Of a stretch of DNA of 64,000 bases, positions 35,828-47,051 are shown in pieces. Both the position numbers and the translations under genes were made by a program. Below the pieces are notes generated by a model. It did no database searches. It worked only from the letters and a program-made list of their open reading frames with translations, and had not been told where the DNA came from. Position 1 is the first letter of the stretch. Every line of letters starts with the position of its first letter. The DNA lies in assembly GCA_954871525.1 (NCBI GenBank), contig OX940861.1, positions 42,235,201 to 42,299,200 on the forward strand. The letters run 5' to 3'. The stretch comes from Parietaria judaica (lineage: Eukaryota; Streptophyta; Magnoliopsida; Rosales; Urticaceae).

Positions 35828-38800
35828 ATGGGTTCCAGAATCGAAATTACCCCGTTTGACGGTAAGATCGATTTTGGAAGTTGGAAGAAGAGAATGAGGG
35901 CCTTGTTATCTCATAACAAAGTTCTCATTTCCCTTGAACCAAATATAGAGTTATGGTCGAGTGACCAATCATCTCGGAAGGCCGAAATTCTTGAGGAGGC
36001 TTACAATTTGCTAATTCTAAGTTTAGCAGACAATGTCCTCAGAAAAATTGATGGCGCCGAGACTGCATTGGATATTTGGAGTAAGCTCGAAACTTTTTAT
36101 TCGTCACAATCTGCTCCTAACTTGATTTACGTGAAAGGTGCTCTATTTTCTTACAAAATGGATAGTTCAAAATCAATTGATCATAATGTCGATGATTTTC
36201 TTAAACTTTCTTTGTTGCTTAAAGGAACTGAGCATGAAGTTTCTGAGTCTAGCTTAGCCATGATTTTATTGAACTCTTTACCTGATTCTTACCAAGTTGT
36301 GAAAGATGCTTTACAGTATTCTGGTTCTATTCCAAAGGTCGAGTTAATATTATCTGGTTTGAAAGCTAGGGAGCTTGAATTAAAAATGCAAAGAAAATCA
36401 GGCAGCAGCTTGTTTGTTAAGGGAAGTTCTTCATCGCCACATCATACAAATAGAAAAGGTAAAATGAAAGAAAAATTTCAGAAAAAGAATTCAGAACCTA
36501 GGAAATGTTTCTTTTGTGGTAAAGTAGGCCATTATAAAAAGGATTGCTATGAATGGTTGAAAAAGAATAAACTTGTTAATGAGTCTAATGTTGCTTGCAC
36601 TGTTGAGAATGATTCTGATTTCTTTGAAGTATTGAATGTGAGTCATATTTCTCATTGTGGTGACGAGTGGATCCTTGATTCTGGTTGTTCTTTCCACATG
36701 TCACCTGATAAATCTTGCTTTTCTGAACTAAAAGATTATGGTGGTGAAATGGTATATATGGGTAACTTGAATCCATGTGATGTTGTTGGCATAGGTTCGG
36801 TGGTCTTGTGTCTGTCTAATGGAAATAGAGTAAAACTTACAGATGTTAGATATGTCCCAGGATTAAAAAGGAACTTGATTTCTTTAGGAACCTTAGATGA
36901 CAATGGTTGTAAGTACACTGCTGAGAATGGTATCATGCATGTTTACAAGGGTAAAAAGCTTGTTCTGTCTGGTCATAAGGTTGGAACTTTGTATTTTCTT
37001 GATTGTACGCATGAGTCTCCTAGTGCCAATTCTATATCTGTTAGTACTAACCTTGCAGAGACTTCAAAGTGGCACCTTAGGCTTGGTCACATGAGTCAAA
37101 AGGGGCTTAAAGTTCTTCATCGCAAAGGTATGCTCGGTAAGTTCTCTCTTTCCGAACTAGATTTCTGTGAGCCATGTGTTCCTGGTAAGCAACATAGATT
37201 TAGTTTTGGGAAGGGTATTCATTTGTCTTCTCACAAATTAGATTACGTACACTCAGATTTGTGGGGTCCAGAAAAATGCCCTTCTCATGGAAACAACAGA
37301 TATTTTTTTAGCATCGTGGATGACTATACTAGGCGTGTATGGACATCTCTGCTTAAATCTAAGGATGAGGCCCTTCTTAGGTTTAAAGAGTGGAAAACAT
37401 TGGAAGAAAACCAGGCGGGTAGAAAGCTTAAGGGTCTTAGGACGGATAACGGTCTAGAGTTTTGCAATGTGGAATTCAATAGTTATTGTAAGGAGTTCGG
37501 TATCCTTAGGCATAGGACGGTAAGAAAGACACCTCAACAAAATGGGGTAGCTGAGAGAATGAATAGAACTCTTCTTGAAAAAGTTAGGTGTCTTCTGTTT
37601 ACTTCAGGGTTACCTAAAGGTTTTTGGGGAGAGGCATTGTCTACTGCCACGTATTTAGTCAACCGAAGTCCTTCTACAGCTATTGATCTTAGATGTCCTA
37701 TGGAGTTGTGGTCCGATAGGAAGCCCGATTTAGGACACCTTAGATTCTTTGGTTGTGCAGCTTATGCTCACACCAAAGATGGAAAATTAGACCCAAGATC
37801 CCTTAAGTGCGTGTTTCTCGGTTATCAACAACAACATGGTACCAAAGGTTATAGGTTATGGGAACGAGAGGCAGGGGGTGTTAAGATAATTGTCAGTAGA
37901 GACGTTATCTTTGATGAGAGTTCTTTCCCGTGTAAGTTGTCAGGAAAAGAAAAAGAGAGTGAAGAAAATGAGGAACCCATAGGTACGTCGAGCGAGGTGG
38001 AGTCACCGGGGGATATTAGAGTAGAGATTTCAGAGTCTTGTGTACCTGTCCAGGTGGAGACGGGTGGTGGTAGTGAGCTTGAGGTAGAAAACAACAATCC
38101 GGATCAAATTGTTGTTCAGGCCGAGGATTCTAGCCAGGGAGAGTTAGATGACTACCAGTTAGCCAGAGATAGGGTTAGGAGAGATATTAGGCATCCTTCC
38201 CGGTATTCCTACGCAGATTTGGTGTTTACAGCTTTATTAGCTGCTCATGAGGTTCAGGTAGATGAGCCTTGTTCCTACTCTGAAGCCATAGGGTCTAAGC
38301 AGTGTGATAGGTGGGTAGAGGCCATGAACAGTGAGATGAGTTCTCTTAGTGCAAACAAAACTTGGGAATTAGTTGACAAACCCAAATATCAGAAAGTGAT
38401 TCAATGTAAGTGGTTATTCAAGATTAAGGAGGGAGCTAGTGCTGGGGATTCACCTAGATTCAAAGCGAGATTAGTAGCAAAAGGGTTTACCCAAAAAGAA
38501 GGCATAGATTACAATGAAATATTCTCTCCCGTAGTCAAGTTCAAAACCATTAGGATTATGTTAGCTTACGTAGTCCAACATGATCTAGAACTAGAGCAAT
38601 TAGATGTAACCACTGCTTTTCTTTACGGTGAGTTAGACGAGAGAATTGTCATGGCTCAACCAGAGGGGTTTGTAGACAAAAAATTCCCGGATAAAGTTTG
38701 TTTGCTTAAGAAGTCTTTGTACGGTCTAAAACAATCACCTAGGCAATGGTACAAAAGGTTTGACACCTTCGTGGTTAGTTTAGGGTTTACAAGAAGCCAA

Positions 38801-39826
38801 TATGATAGTTGTTTTTATTTCAAAACCAATGATGCCATTCCTGTTTATTTACTTTTATATGTTGATGACATGCTCTTAATTAGCAAGTCTATTAAGAGCA
38901 TTTCCGACATTAAAAGCAAGCTTAGTACCGAGTTTGAGATGAAAGATTTAGGATGTGCTAAGAAAATTCTAGGAATGATCATAGAGCGTGATAGGAAAAA
39001 CAACTCTCTTAAGCTACACCAAAGACCATACCTTAGAAAGCTCATAGGTAAGTTTGGAAATGAAAATTGCAAACCTGTAAGTGTACCATTAGCAAACCAT
39101 TTTATTCTAGACAAAAGTCAGTGCCCTAGAACCGATTCTGAGATCCTTAGGATGGAAGAAAAGCCTTATTCTAATGTCATAGGATCTCTCATGTATGCTA
39201 TGATTAGCACTAGGCCTGATTTAGCGTTTAGTATCTCACTGCTTAGTAGGTTTATGTCCAATCCCGGTATTGATCATTGGTCTGCTCTTAAGTGGACAGT
39301 GAATTATATCAACAGTACATGTCGTACTGGCCTTGTTTACAGGAAACAAGATTCTTTCGGGTTAGTTGGGTATGTAGATTCTGATTTTGCCGGTGATAGG
39401 GATTCTAGGAAATCTACTACTGCATACTATTTTACCTTGGGTGGGAATTGCATAGTTTGGAAATCTCAACTTCAGCCGCTAGTAGCTTTGTCGACAACTG
39501 AGGCAGAGTATGTTGCACTTGCTGATTGCATTAAAGAATCAATTTGGTTACAGGGTATATTGAAAGATGCTAGGCTATTAGATTCTCATGCCACTATATA
39601 TTCTGATAGCCAAAGCGCAATCCATCTTAGTAAGAACCCTGTTTACCATGAGCGCACAAAACATGTTGACGTGCGATTTCACTTTGTTCGTGAGCTTATT
39701 TGTGCAGGTACTGTGGCTGTTGAGAAGGTGCCAACGGAAGAAAATCCCGCTGATATGGGGACGAAGGTTCTTCCCGTGTCGAAGTTTAGGCACTGCCTAA
39801 ATTTGCTTCACGTGGAAGAGTCGTAG
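35828..39826 (+). CDS. Ty1-copia Gag-Pol polyprotein (1332 residues)
   Basis: Single frame encoding the whole retrotransposon proteome. Gag (UBN2-like) covers about residues 1-220 (FDGKIDFGSWKKRMRALL, ALDIWSKLETFY), followed by a CCHC zinc knuckle CFFCGKVGHYKKDC at about 227. The aspartic protease active site WILDSGCSFHM is at about 280. Integrase runs about 415-690: HLRLGHMSQKGL, CEPCVPGKQ, then the DDE core with HSDLWGP, LRTDNGLEF and TPQQNGVAERMNRTL. Reverse transcriptase is at about 840-1080, with CKWLFKIKEG, LDVTTAFLYGEL and the catalytic YVDDM near 1011. RNase H is at about 1160-1310, with STTEAEYVALADCIKE and HVDVRFHFVREL. The order integrase before RT defines Ty1-copia. Length and domain set are full, with no stop or frameshift. 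The start MGSRIEITPFDG is the first Met of the Gag homology. Confidence 0.95.
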   Translation: MGSRIEITPFDGKIDFGSWKKRMRALLSHNKVLISLEPNIELWSSDQSSRKAEILEEAYNLLILSLADNVLRKIDGAETALDIWSKLETFYSSQSAPNLIYVKGALFSYKMDSSKSIDHNVDDFLKLSLLLKGTEHEVSESSLAMILLNSLPDSYQVVKDALQYSGSIPKVELILSGLKARELELKMQRKSGSSLFVKGSSSSPHHTNRKGKMKEKFQKKNSEPRKCFFCGKVGHYKKDCYEWLKKNKLVNESNVACTVENDSDFFEVLNVSHISHCGDEWILDSGCSFHMSPDKSCFSELKDYGGEMVYMGNLNPCDVVGIGSVVLCLSNGNRVKLTDVRYVPGLKRNLISLGTLDDNGCKYTAENGIMHVYKGKKLVLSGHKVGTLYFLDCTHESPSANSISVSTNLAETSKWHLRLGHMSQKGLKVLHRKGMLGKFSLSELDFCEPCVPGKQHRFSFGKGIHLSSHKLDYVHSDLWGPEKCPSHGNNRYFFSIVDDYTRRVWTSLLKSKDEALLRFKEWKTLEENQAGRKLKGLRTDNGLEFCNVEFNSYCKEFGILRHRTVRKTPQQNGVAERMNRTLLEKVRCLLFTSGLPKGFWGEALSTATYLVNRSPSTAIDLRCPMELWSDRKPDLGHLRFFGCAAYAHTKDGKLDPRSLKCVFLGYQQQHGTKGYRLWEREAGGVKIIVSRDVIFDESSFPCKLSGKEKESEENEEPIGTSSEVESPGDIRVEISESCVPVQVETGGGSELEVENNNPDQIVVQAEDSSQGELDDYQLARDRVRRDIRHPSRYSYADLVFTALLAAHEVQVDEPCSYSEAIGSKQCDRWVEAMNSEMSSLSANKTWELVDKPKYQKVIQCKWLFKIKEGASAGDSPRFKARLVAKGFTQKEGIDYNEIFSPVVKFKTIRIMLAYVVQHDLELEQLDVTTAFLYGELDERIVMAQPEGFVDKKFPDKVCLLKKSLYGLKQSPRQWYKRFDTFVVSLGFTRSQYDSCFYFKTNDAIPVYLLLYVDDMLLISKSIKSISDIKSKLSTEFEMKDLGCAKKILGMIIERDRKNNSLKLHQRPYLRKLIGKFGNENCKPVSVPLANHFILDKSQCPRTDSEILRMEEKPYSNVIGSLMYAMISTRPDLAFSISLLSRFMSNPGIDHWSALKWTVNYINSTCRTGLVYRKQDSFGLVGYVDSDFAGDRDSRKSTTAYYFTLGGNCIVWKSQLQPLVALSTTEAEYVALADCIKESIWLQGILKDARLLDSHATIYSDSQSAIHLSKNPVYHERTKHVDVRFHFVRELICAGTVAVEKVPTEENPADMGTKVLPVSKFRHCLNLLHVEES

Positions 39827-39895
39827 TCTTCATATTCCGAAAAGGTAAGTCCCGGTGTATTATGAGTTCCCGAATGATGTAAGTGTTTGGTCTTC

Positions 39896-39906
39896 AAGGT
39901 GGAGAT
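39896..39906 (+). other. Polypurine tract of the copia element
   Basis: AAGGTGGAGAT directly before the 3' LTR. Confidence 0.85.
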
Positions 39907-40553
39907 TGTTGGTATTTAATAAAGCCCAAACTTTCTTTTCCAAGCCTAAAACGACATGTGTTGTTGTGAGTAATATGTTGGTAGAAACGACATGTCGTTT
40001 TTGCCCTATTACTTGCTTCAATCTTGGCTGTCCATGCTTTGAAAATCTAAGGGCTGAGATTAACCCTACCACTTTCTCCTTATAGCCTTCATTGATCCAT
40101 TTGAGTGTTACTCCTCTTGCTCGCACGTTGACGCCTTTGGGGTTCTCGGATTGTGTCTTTCTCTCGCTGTGATTCTTGCAAGCTTCTTCTTCGATTTCCT
40201 TTGAGATCGCCATCGTCGTGTTCATCTCGATCACTTGACAGTGATGGCGTTTCTTATTTGGTTTCGAGGAGGGTTATCTTCGTGAGAGATCGGTGAATCT
40301 GATTGAACCGGAAGGAAGAACGAGGCTTGAAGCAGGAGGAAGTCACTCGCTTGGATATGATATCGACCACGAACTGACGGGACTATACATCGGGATATCT
40401 CTCTCTTGTCTTGCTGTTTTGTTCCTTATTTTTCAGATCTGATGCTTGTTTTGTGTTCTTCGTTTTGCATGTTCTTATTCCGCGTTTTGTCTTGTGCAAG
40501 GTGAGAACCGAAGCTGCGTACTTTGGGAGACTCGGTGGAGGGAAATCTTAACA
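39907..40553 (+). repeat. 3' LTR of the copia element
   Basis: Same length as the 5' LTR; the differences I see are single-base changes around 40041, 40053, 40119, 40134 and 40209. Confidence 0.96.
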
Positions 40554-40609
40554 CGTATTACGTAATGTTTTTTTAACGACATATACATATACATATATAT
40601 ATATATATA

Positions 40610-41757
40610 GGGAAATTTGCGGCGAAAATCATCGAAGTCACTAAATTCTTGCAGATAAATCACTACCGTCTATTTTTTGCGGCAAAAATCACTAACGTCA
40701 TCAATTGTTTGCAAATAAGTCACTACCGTTAATTTTTTGCGGCGAAAATCATCAAAGTCACTATATTCTTGCAGATAAATCACTAACGTCTATTTTTGCT
40801 CCAAAAGTCATTAACGTTAGTCTTTCCTTACAAATGTTATCTGGCAACGTTAAATGACATATCACCAGCCTACATGGCATTCATCGATTGTCTCCAACAA
40901 CGACAACACGCATTAGTGATAACATTATTTGAAATAGAGATTTTTACGGCAATTGTACCATAAACTCTTAAAATTAATTTTATCGTGGCCAAAATTCTAA
41001 AAACACTAAAAAATAATCCTACCATAACTTCCAATTTTTTCCAACAATTTTATCGTGGCGGTGAACATACCCAACCTTTAGCCATATTCTTCGATAGGTA
41101 CCCAACCTCAATAAATATAAGCGAAAGTACTTAACGTCGCAATTTTTTTGCCGACCAACTAACGCCGTTGGACACCTGCCTACGTAGGCGTTAGGCTGTC
41201 TCATGTAGCGTTCCACGTGGCACAAGCCGCCACGTGGCCAAAGGGTGAGTACTTTCTCCGCAATTAACCCTAAAAGATAAAAATTTATCCTATAAGAAAA
41301 ACAAAAAATATTTTTTTATAAATGCATATTTTATAAAATTATTTGATTATATTTGACAAAGGTACAAAAATTATTTGATTACTTAAAAAATAAAACATCT
41401 TCTTTTTATGGTACAATTGTGGTAAAAATCTCTGTTTCAAATAATGTTATCACTAATGTGTGTTGTCGTTGTTGGAGACAATTGATGAATGCCATGTAGG
41501 CTGGTGATATGTCATTTAACGTTGCCAGATAACATTTGTAAGGAAAGACTGACGTTATTGACTTTTGGCACAAAAATAGACGTTAGTGATTTATCTGCAA
41601 GAATATAGTGACTTTAATGATTTTCGCCGCAAAAAATAAACGGTAGTGACTTATTTGCAAACAATTGATGACGTTAGTGATTTTTGCCGCAAAAAATAGA
41701 CGGTAGTGATTTATCTGCAAAAATTTAGTGACTTCGATGATTTTCGCCGCAAATTAC

Positions 41758-41759
<2 letters not shown>
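40610..41759. mobile_element. MULE-like foldback element with reiterated arms
   Basis: Termini GGGAAATTTGCGGCGAAAAT and the complement of ATTTTCGCCGCAAATTACCC. Arms of about 350 bp are inverted copies and are built from about four roughly 62-bp units (TTGCGGC-AAAATCA, then TCACTACCGT). The flanks are TA-rich, so an ATATATATA 9-bp TSD is consistent but not provable. The centre (about 40965-41280) is a different sequence containing two CCACGTGG motifs and may be a nested insertion. No coding capacity. Confidence 0.8.

Positions 41760-41826
<67 letters not shown>
41760..41826. repeat. Long (TA)n microsatellite
   Basis: About 33 TA units directly after the foldback element, which appears to have inserted into a TA tract. 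Confidence 0.97.
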
Positions 41827-41829
<3 letters not shown>

Positions 41830-42225
41830 GACTAACTAAAACCAATTTAGAGTTGACGGACTCACTTAATTACCTTTGTTGACGAGTTAAAGTAATGTAT
41901 ATACAAAAATAGCTTTACATGTATATATAAAGTTTGGTCAAGTGAGATCACATGTATATAATATTTCTTCGCATTATAAGTATACAGAGTTGGAATACGT
42001 GTATACAATCATTATTTTAATCAAGCGGCAAAATATAAGATTTTTTTAGCAGCAAGTATGAAAAGAAAATTTTTGGGATGGTTATTTTCATCTGTGCTTT
42101 GTTAACGTCTAGGACTGTAATTAGTCCACTTCAGTGTCAAATGTCAATTGCACTAAAGTATTGAGCCAATACTACAATATATTTATACTGAATATTTATT
42201 TTTTTTAAATCAGTGTCATCAATTG
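41827..42225. other. Intergenic DNA
   Basis: AT-rich, no recognisable feature. Confidence 0.5.
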
Positions 42226-42233
42226 AGTACAGT

Positions 42234-42780
42234 TAGGGATGGCAATTTGGGACAGGACACGAAACATGAAACGGTTACGACACGATTTAAACGGGTCCGG
42301 ATCTACCGTAAATGGATCTGGGTCCAACCGTGTCGAACACGATTAAATAACGGGTAAACACGACACGAACACGATAACACGATGGGACCCAATCAGACAC
42401 GATTAAGGTGCAAAAAGTTACATTTTATATATGTTATTAAGTATTTTAATACTTATTATATATAACATTTATGTTTTTTTACTTAGTAATAAATTGATGA
42501 ACATAAAAAATGTTAATAAATTGTAAAATCTTAGATAATCTAATTAAATAAATTAAGTTAAATGAGTATAAATTGAATTAATTTAACATTTTAAAATACA
42601 TGAATATGTTAAATGGGTTAAACAGGTAGACACGATAAACACGGTATTTAAATGGGGCGGGTCTGGGTCTCATCTTCTAACACGATATTTAAATGGGGTG
42701 GGTCTGGGTCTACATAAATTAAGTAAAAAACGATTAAGACCCGGCACGAACACGACACGAAACCCGAATTGCCACCCCTA
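42234..42780. mobile_element. hAT-type MITE (547 bp)
   Basis: Perfect 8-bp TSDs AGTACAGT (42226-42233 and 42781-42788). The ends are inverted: TAGGGATGGCAATTTGGG and CCCGAATTGCCACCCCTA. Subterminal ACACGAAAC/ACGACACGA phrases are repeated in both arms. The 8-bp TSD and TAGGG-TGGCAATT end fit a widespread hAT-derived MITE type. No coding capacity. Confidence 0.88.
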
Positions 42781-42788
42781 AGTACAGT

Positions 42789-43320
42789 CCATGAATTAGG
42801 TTTTGTGGTTTTTACTAGTTCACCCCTATATTAATGTCGTTAACATCTATACATGTGGCACCTTTATTTCTTTATAGGATTTTATCCGCAAATATCCCTC
42901 GGTCGAAAAGGTGCCACACGTATAAATGATAACGATGTTAGCATGAATGAGAATTGAGAAATAACAATCCCTAAAATTTTAACTTTTTATACTTTTGCTA
43001 TTTAAAAAAGAAAAAGAAAAAAACATTGTACACATGCAGCCCAAGTTTTTCTAATTTTATATACTTTTGTTACGAAAAAAAATGTATATATATACATACC
43101 ACCTTAGTTATACAAATTTTATACCGTAATTTTGTCATATTCCTATATTTTAATATCTTTGTATTAAATAAGATCATGGGTAAAGCATTCCACCAAACTT
43201 TGTAATAAGCATATATACGAGCCAGTATTTTATAGTTTTTGCATGTGGCTTATTTTCGACTCTTTTTTAACACGAACGTATACACTGATAATAAGAGTAC
43301 TTAAGAATATATATACACAT
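42789..43320. other. Intergenic DNA
   Basis: AT-rich, no recognisable feature beyond short TA runs. Confidence 0.5.
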
Positions 43321-43902
43321 TAGGGGCGGAGCGGGGGCAGCCGCCCCCACTTGGTCCGAGCTCGTTATTTTTTATTTAAATGTATTAATATTATTATATA
43401 AGTTTATATATAAATAATAAACATGGCATTTGTATACAATTGTAACTATAGTGTAGTGGAATCTTGTTGTTCATCCACATTATATCCCTGAGTTCAATTC
43501 CCAATCTCTACATTTTTTTTAAATATTTTTTAGCAACAGTTTTTATGATTACCATTTAAAAAAAATAATAATAGTAGTTTCAATGTCTCGTTTTATTTTA
43601 AAATTTATGAGAATTCTAATCATATAGATATCCTAATGAATTATTTTCATAAATCGAAAGTTCATAAAAAAAATAGTTGTAATGCAATGTATAATATTAG
43701 TTTCAATGTCTCATTTTATTTTGAAATTTATGAGAATTCTAATCATATAGAGATCCCAATGAATTATTTTTATAAATCAAAAGTTCATAAAGAATAGTTA
43801 TATGCAATGTATAATAGTAGTTTCAATGTCTTGTTTTATATTGAAATTTATAGTCTACTAATTTTCGCCCCCTCTAAGTTAAGTTCTGGCTCCACCCATA
43901 TA
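43321..43902. mobile_element. Probable hAT-like MITE with internal tandem repeats
   Basis: Left end AGGGGCGGAGCGGGGGCAGC and right end CGCCCCCTCTAAG...TGGCTCCACCCAT are roughly inverted and of the same GGCGGA type as 45127-45958. Internally a roughly 121-bp unit (GTTTCAATGTCTCGTTTTAT and on) is repeated about 2.3 times, starting at 43577, 43700 and 43820. A tRNA-B-box-like GAGTTCAATTCCC sits at about 43490. The flanks are TA-rich and a TSD could not be fixed. Confidence 0.55.
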
Positions 43903-44517
43903 TATATATATATATCACGAACGTAAACATCGTACGTGGAGAAATTATATCATTATAGCTAGAGTTCACATCAATAAAGATTTTACGACAGTGGAATATG
44001 TATATATATTATTTTTCCTCTTAACTTTCACCATATAATTTTATATTAGATGGAATACTAATAATTATATATATATATATACATATTATATCTACAATTA
44101 TAAATGAGACAGTACGTACATATAAAGTTCCGCTTATAATAAACGTACTTGAAACTCAAATCATTTTTGTTTCTTTTTGCTGCTGAGTTTCGACGAGTAC
44201 ACATAATTAGAATCTCACTATTCTTATTTTTTCCTTTGGAGGAGAAACCAAAAGCAGACATAATCATGATCTATTTCTATATTGTATATAAATAGACATA
44301 CATATTATGTGAATATGATCATGATTCATGACTAAATAGCCTATACTTTCGTACGGGTCCTAACACATATGAAATGATTGACTGTCTAAGACTTTGCACC
44401 AAAAACATATATCTGAATGATATTCTGATTCTACATATTCTTATCATGATTTCAGACAATATCTCACTATATAATTCTTACCACTACATGATTACATCAC
44501 CACAAACACACTGAGAC

Positions 44518-44557
<40 letters not shown>

Positions 44558-45118
44558 CGGCAAAAGTACTCAAATTTCGACCAATTGTGACAGTAAGGGT
44601 CCAAAAGTGAAAAAAATAGTGGCCAGAATATCCAAAGTCAATAAATGTGAGGCAACATATTTTTCCGTCTATTTTTTTTTTTCAATTTCAAATGAGAGAA
44701 GATACTAGATGGATATGTGTATCTTAGGTACGATTAGTAGCACTATTCGGAAAATTGATCAACGTCTGTTAAAAATTGCACAAAAATATGTGTCGCCTTT
44801 GTTTTCTTGACTTTATACACTAATTTTACCGTTAATTTTTTACTTTTACCGGAATTATCCGGCCAATATAGCAAAAGAAAGTCCAAAAATTGAATAGGCT
44901 CGACTATAGTGGTTGACATTGGTGTTTAAATAGTACAGGGAAGTAATATATACTGATATATAATTATGAACATGAAATCTACTATAATAATTTTGAAGTT
45001 GACGTCATTATAATATATATGTAGAGAGAGAGATAATGTATATCTATACATTACTTGAATGTATATATGTATATCTGTAATATATCCATGTCATATATGT
45101 CGACGTCTACCAATTACA
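43903..45118. other. Intergenic DNA with a decayed foldback piece
   Basis: AT-rich, with a (TA)n run at 44522-44554. 44555-44890 begins TTTGCGGCAAAAGTACTC and contains GTGGCCAGAATATCCAAAGT, phrases related to the foldback families at 40610 and 51014, so it is probably a decayed relative. No gene seen. Confidence 0.4.
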
Positions 45119-45126
45119 TGTGATAT

Positions 45127-45958
45127 CAGGGGCGGATCCACGGCCAACGTTAGGGTGGCCGTGGCCCCCCCCCCCCCCCCCCCCCCCCCCGGATTTTCCG
45201 ATTTAAGCCGAGTTCTACTTTCTGAGTCGCTCCGGCCAGTCTATTGTATTCTAAACTTAACCTTTCTGCCCCCCTCCTATTTTTACGCCATTTCTATAAG
45301 CCAAATCTCTCTCGCCATTGACGATCTAATGAGGAAGATGAACTTCGTTTCTGTTGTGTTTCGTTCTCGCACCGTGAAGAAGAATGAGTATATAATAATG
45401 ATATTACCATTTTACCCTTAAATCACAAAGCTATTACAAATTTACTCTTGTACTTTCAGCTTTCCTCTCCTCCAAAATGTCACGTGACAGTTTTTATTCA
45501 TATTTTTTTAAATTTACTATAATGTCCTTGTATTTCAGAGTTATTACACAAGGTGACAAGAGTAAATAAAACGTGGCTGATATATTATGATCATGTAATT
45601 GTGCAATTTAAAGATTAAGGATCATAATGTCTTAGAGACTTATTTTTGTTATTATATACTTTATAACATATATTTAGTATAATTTTATAGTAAAATTAAA
45701 TAAAAAAAATCCATAAACTCCCCGATAAATTTATAAAATATGATTTTCGGACAGTTTTCGATTTACAAATTCTTAAACGTTAGATGATATAAAAGTAAAA
45801 TAAAAATAAAAACAATTTATTTATTTATATATACATATATAAAGCAAGAAAGCTATGATAACAACAAATATATATAGTACCAAAAACCCGTAAATTTAAG
45901 TGTACATGTCGCTGAAATTTTCGGCCCCCCCTATACAAAAATCCTGGATCCGCCACTG
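45127..45958. mobile_element. hAT-type element (832 bp) with a 26-C tract
   Basis: Perfect 8-bp TSDs TGTGATAT (45119-45126 and 45959-45966). Terminal inverted repeats CAGGGGCGGATCCA and TGGATCCGCCACTG. A CCCCCC block lies near each end; on the left it has grown to 26 consecutive C at 45165-45190. A short open frame (45059-45421) crosses the tract but resembles no transposase. It is non-autonomous. Confidence 0.9.
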
Positions 45959-45966
45959 TGTGATAT

Positions 45967-46891
45967 AATCTTATATATACTCAACATGGAGCATACACTA
46001 GTTGTAGCCGTTAGATCTCTTATTTAATTGGCAAGCCAGCTTTGCTAGGTCTCATAAATATCTATATCATTACACCCAGCCATATGAATGGAATGCTAGG
46101 GTGAAGATTCCACGTTGTAAACTTGTATTTCGTAGTATATATATTTAATATTTATATCGCCATTGCATATTTGTATTATACATATTTATGATTTATGAAT
46201 TCACAAATGTCAGTATGTCACATATACTATTATTCAACATATGTAGATAAAAATAATACTGTATAATAAGATTAAAAATTAGTCGATTATTGGCATTTTT
46301 GCAACTTTATAATATGTGATGTATTCAGGCAAAGAAGGGAAAGAAAAATATATGCAACTAGTTTAGGGAGATATAGTCAACTTTTCTCCCAATCAAAGTT
46401 CAGCGTTCATTTATTACTGTGCTCTATATATATATTTATAGAAACACAGATCACGTACATGTATAGACAATTTAGTTATTAAATAGCAATGCTATTTCTG
46501 ACCCAATCATTTATTATGGACGCCTGACCCTACAGAACTAGGGTAACTATTCACCAAACACGTACCAGTAAGTAGTAACTCGATAGGTATATACATATGT
46601 AATATGTTGATATATATATATATATATATATGCGTGTGTGTGTGTGACAGTGTGTGTCTGTGTGCGTGAATTATTATACATTGATCAGATTTCAACGTTT
46701 CAAAATATATATAACCCAAAATTATATATAAACGCCAAAAACATGTGTGTAAACGTACATGACTGGTGGTTTAACGAACCAGAACAAACACTCCTAGTCA
46801 TTAGACTACCTAGCCTTTTATCACAAGCTCTAAAAAACTTCAGTTTAAGCTTCTAGTTATTATAAGTAGAATGAAATGAGAAGCTGAATTG

Positions 46892-46965
<74 letters not shown>

Positions 46966-47013
46966 AATAATTCCATGCAAACAATTTAGGAAAAAGTAAA
47001 AACTTTTACCCGG

Positions 47014-47051
<38 letters not shown>

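Larger units (their letters stand above)
34819..40553 (+). mobile_element. Young Ty1-copia LTR retrotransposon with intact polyprotein
   Basis: 5735 bp, flanked by perfect 5-bp TSDs CGTAT (34814-34818 and 40554-40558). Both LTRs are 647 bp, and by eye differ at about five positions (under 1%). It has a tRNA-Met primer site, a polypurine tract and one open polyprotein frame. The roughly 360-bp leader (35466-35827) has no ORF. All features needed for autonomous movement appear present. Confidence 0.96.

Noticed and set aside
45059..45421. 120-codon plus-strand frame with a poly-Pro run
   Set aside because: The Pro run is the 26-C tract; the frame crosses the hAT element boundary and has no transposase similarity.
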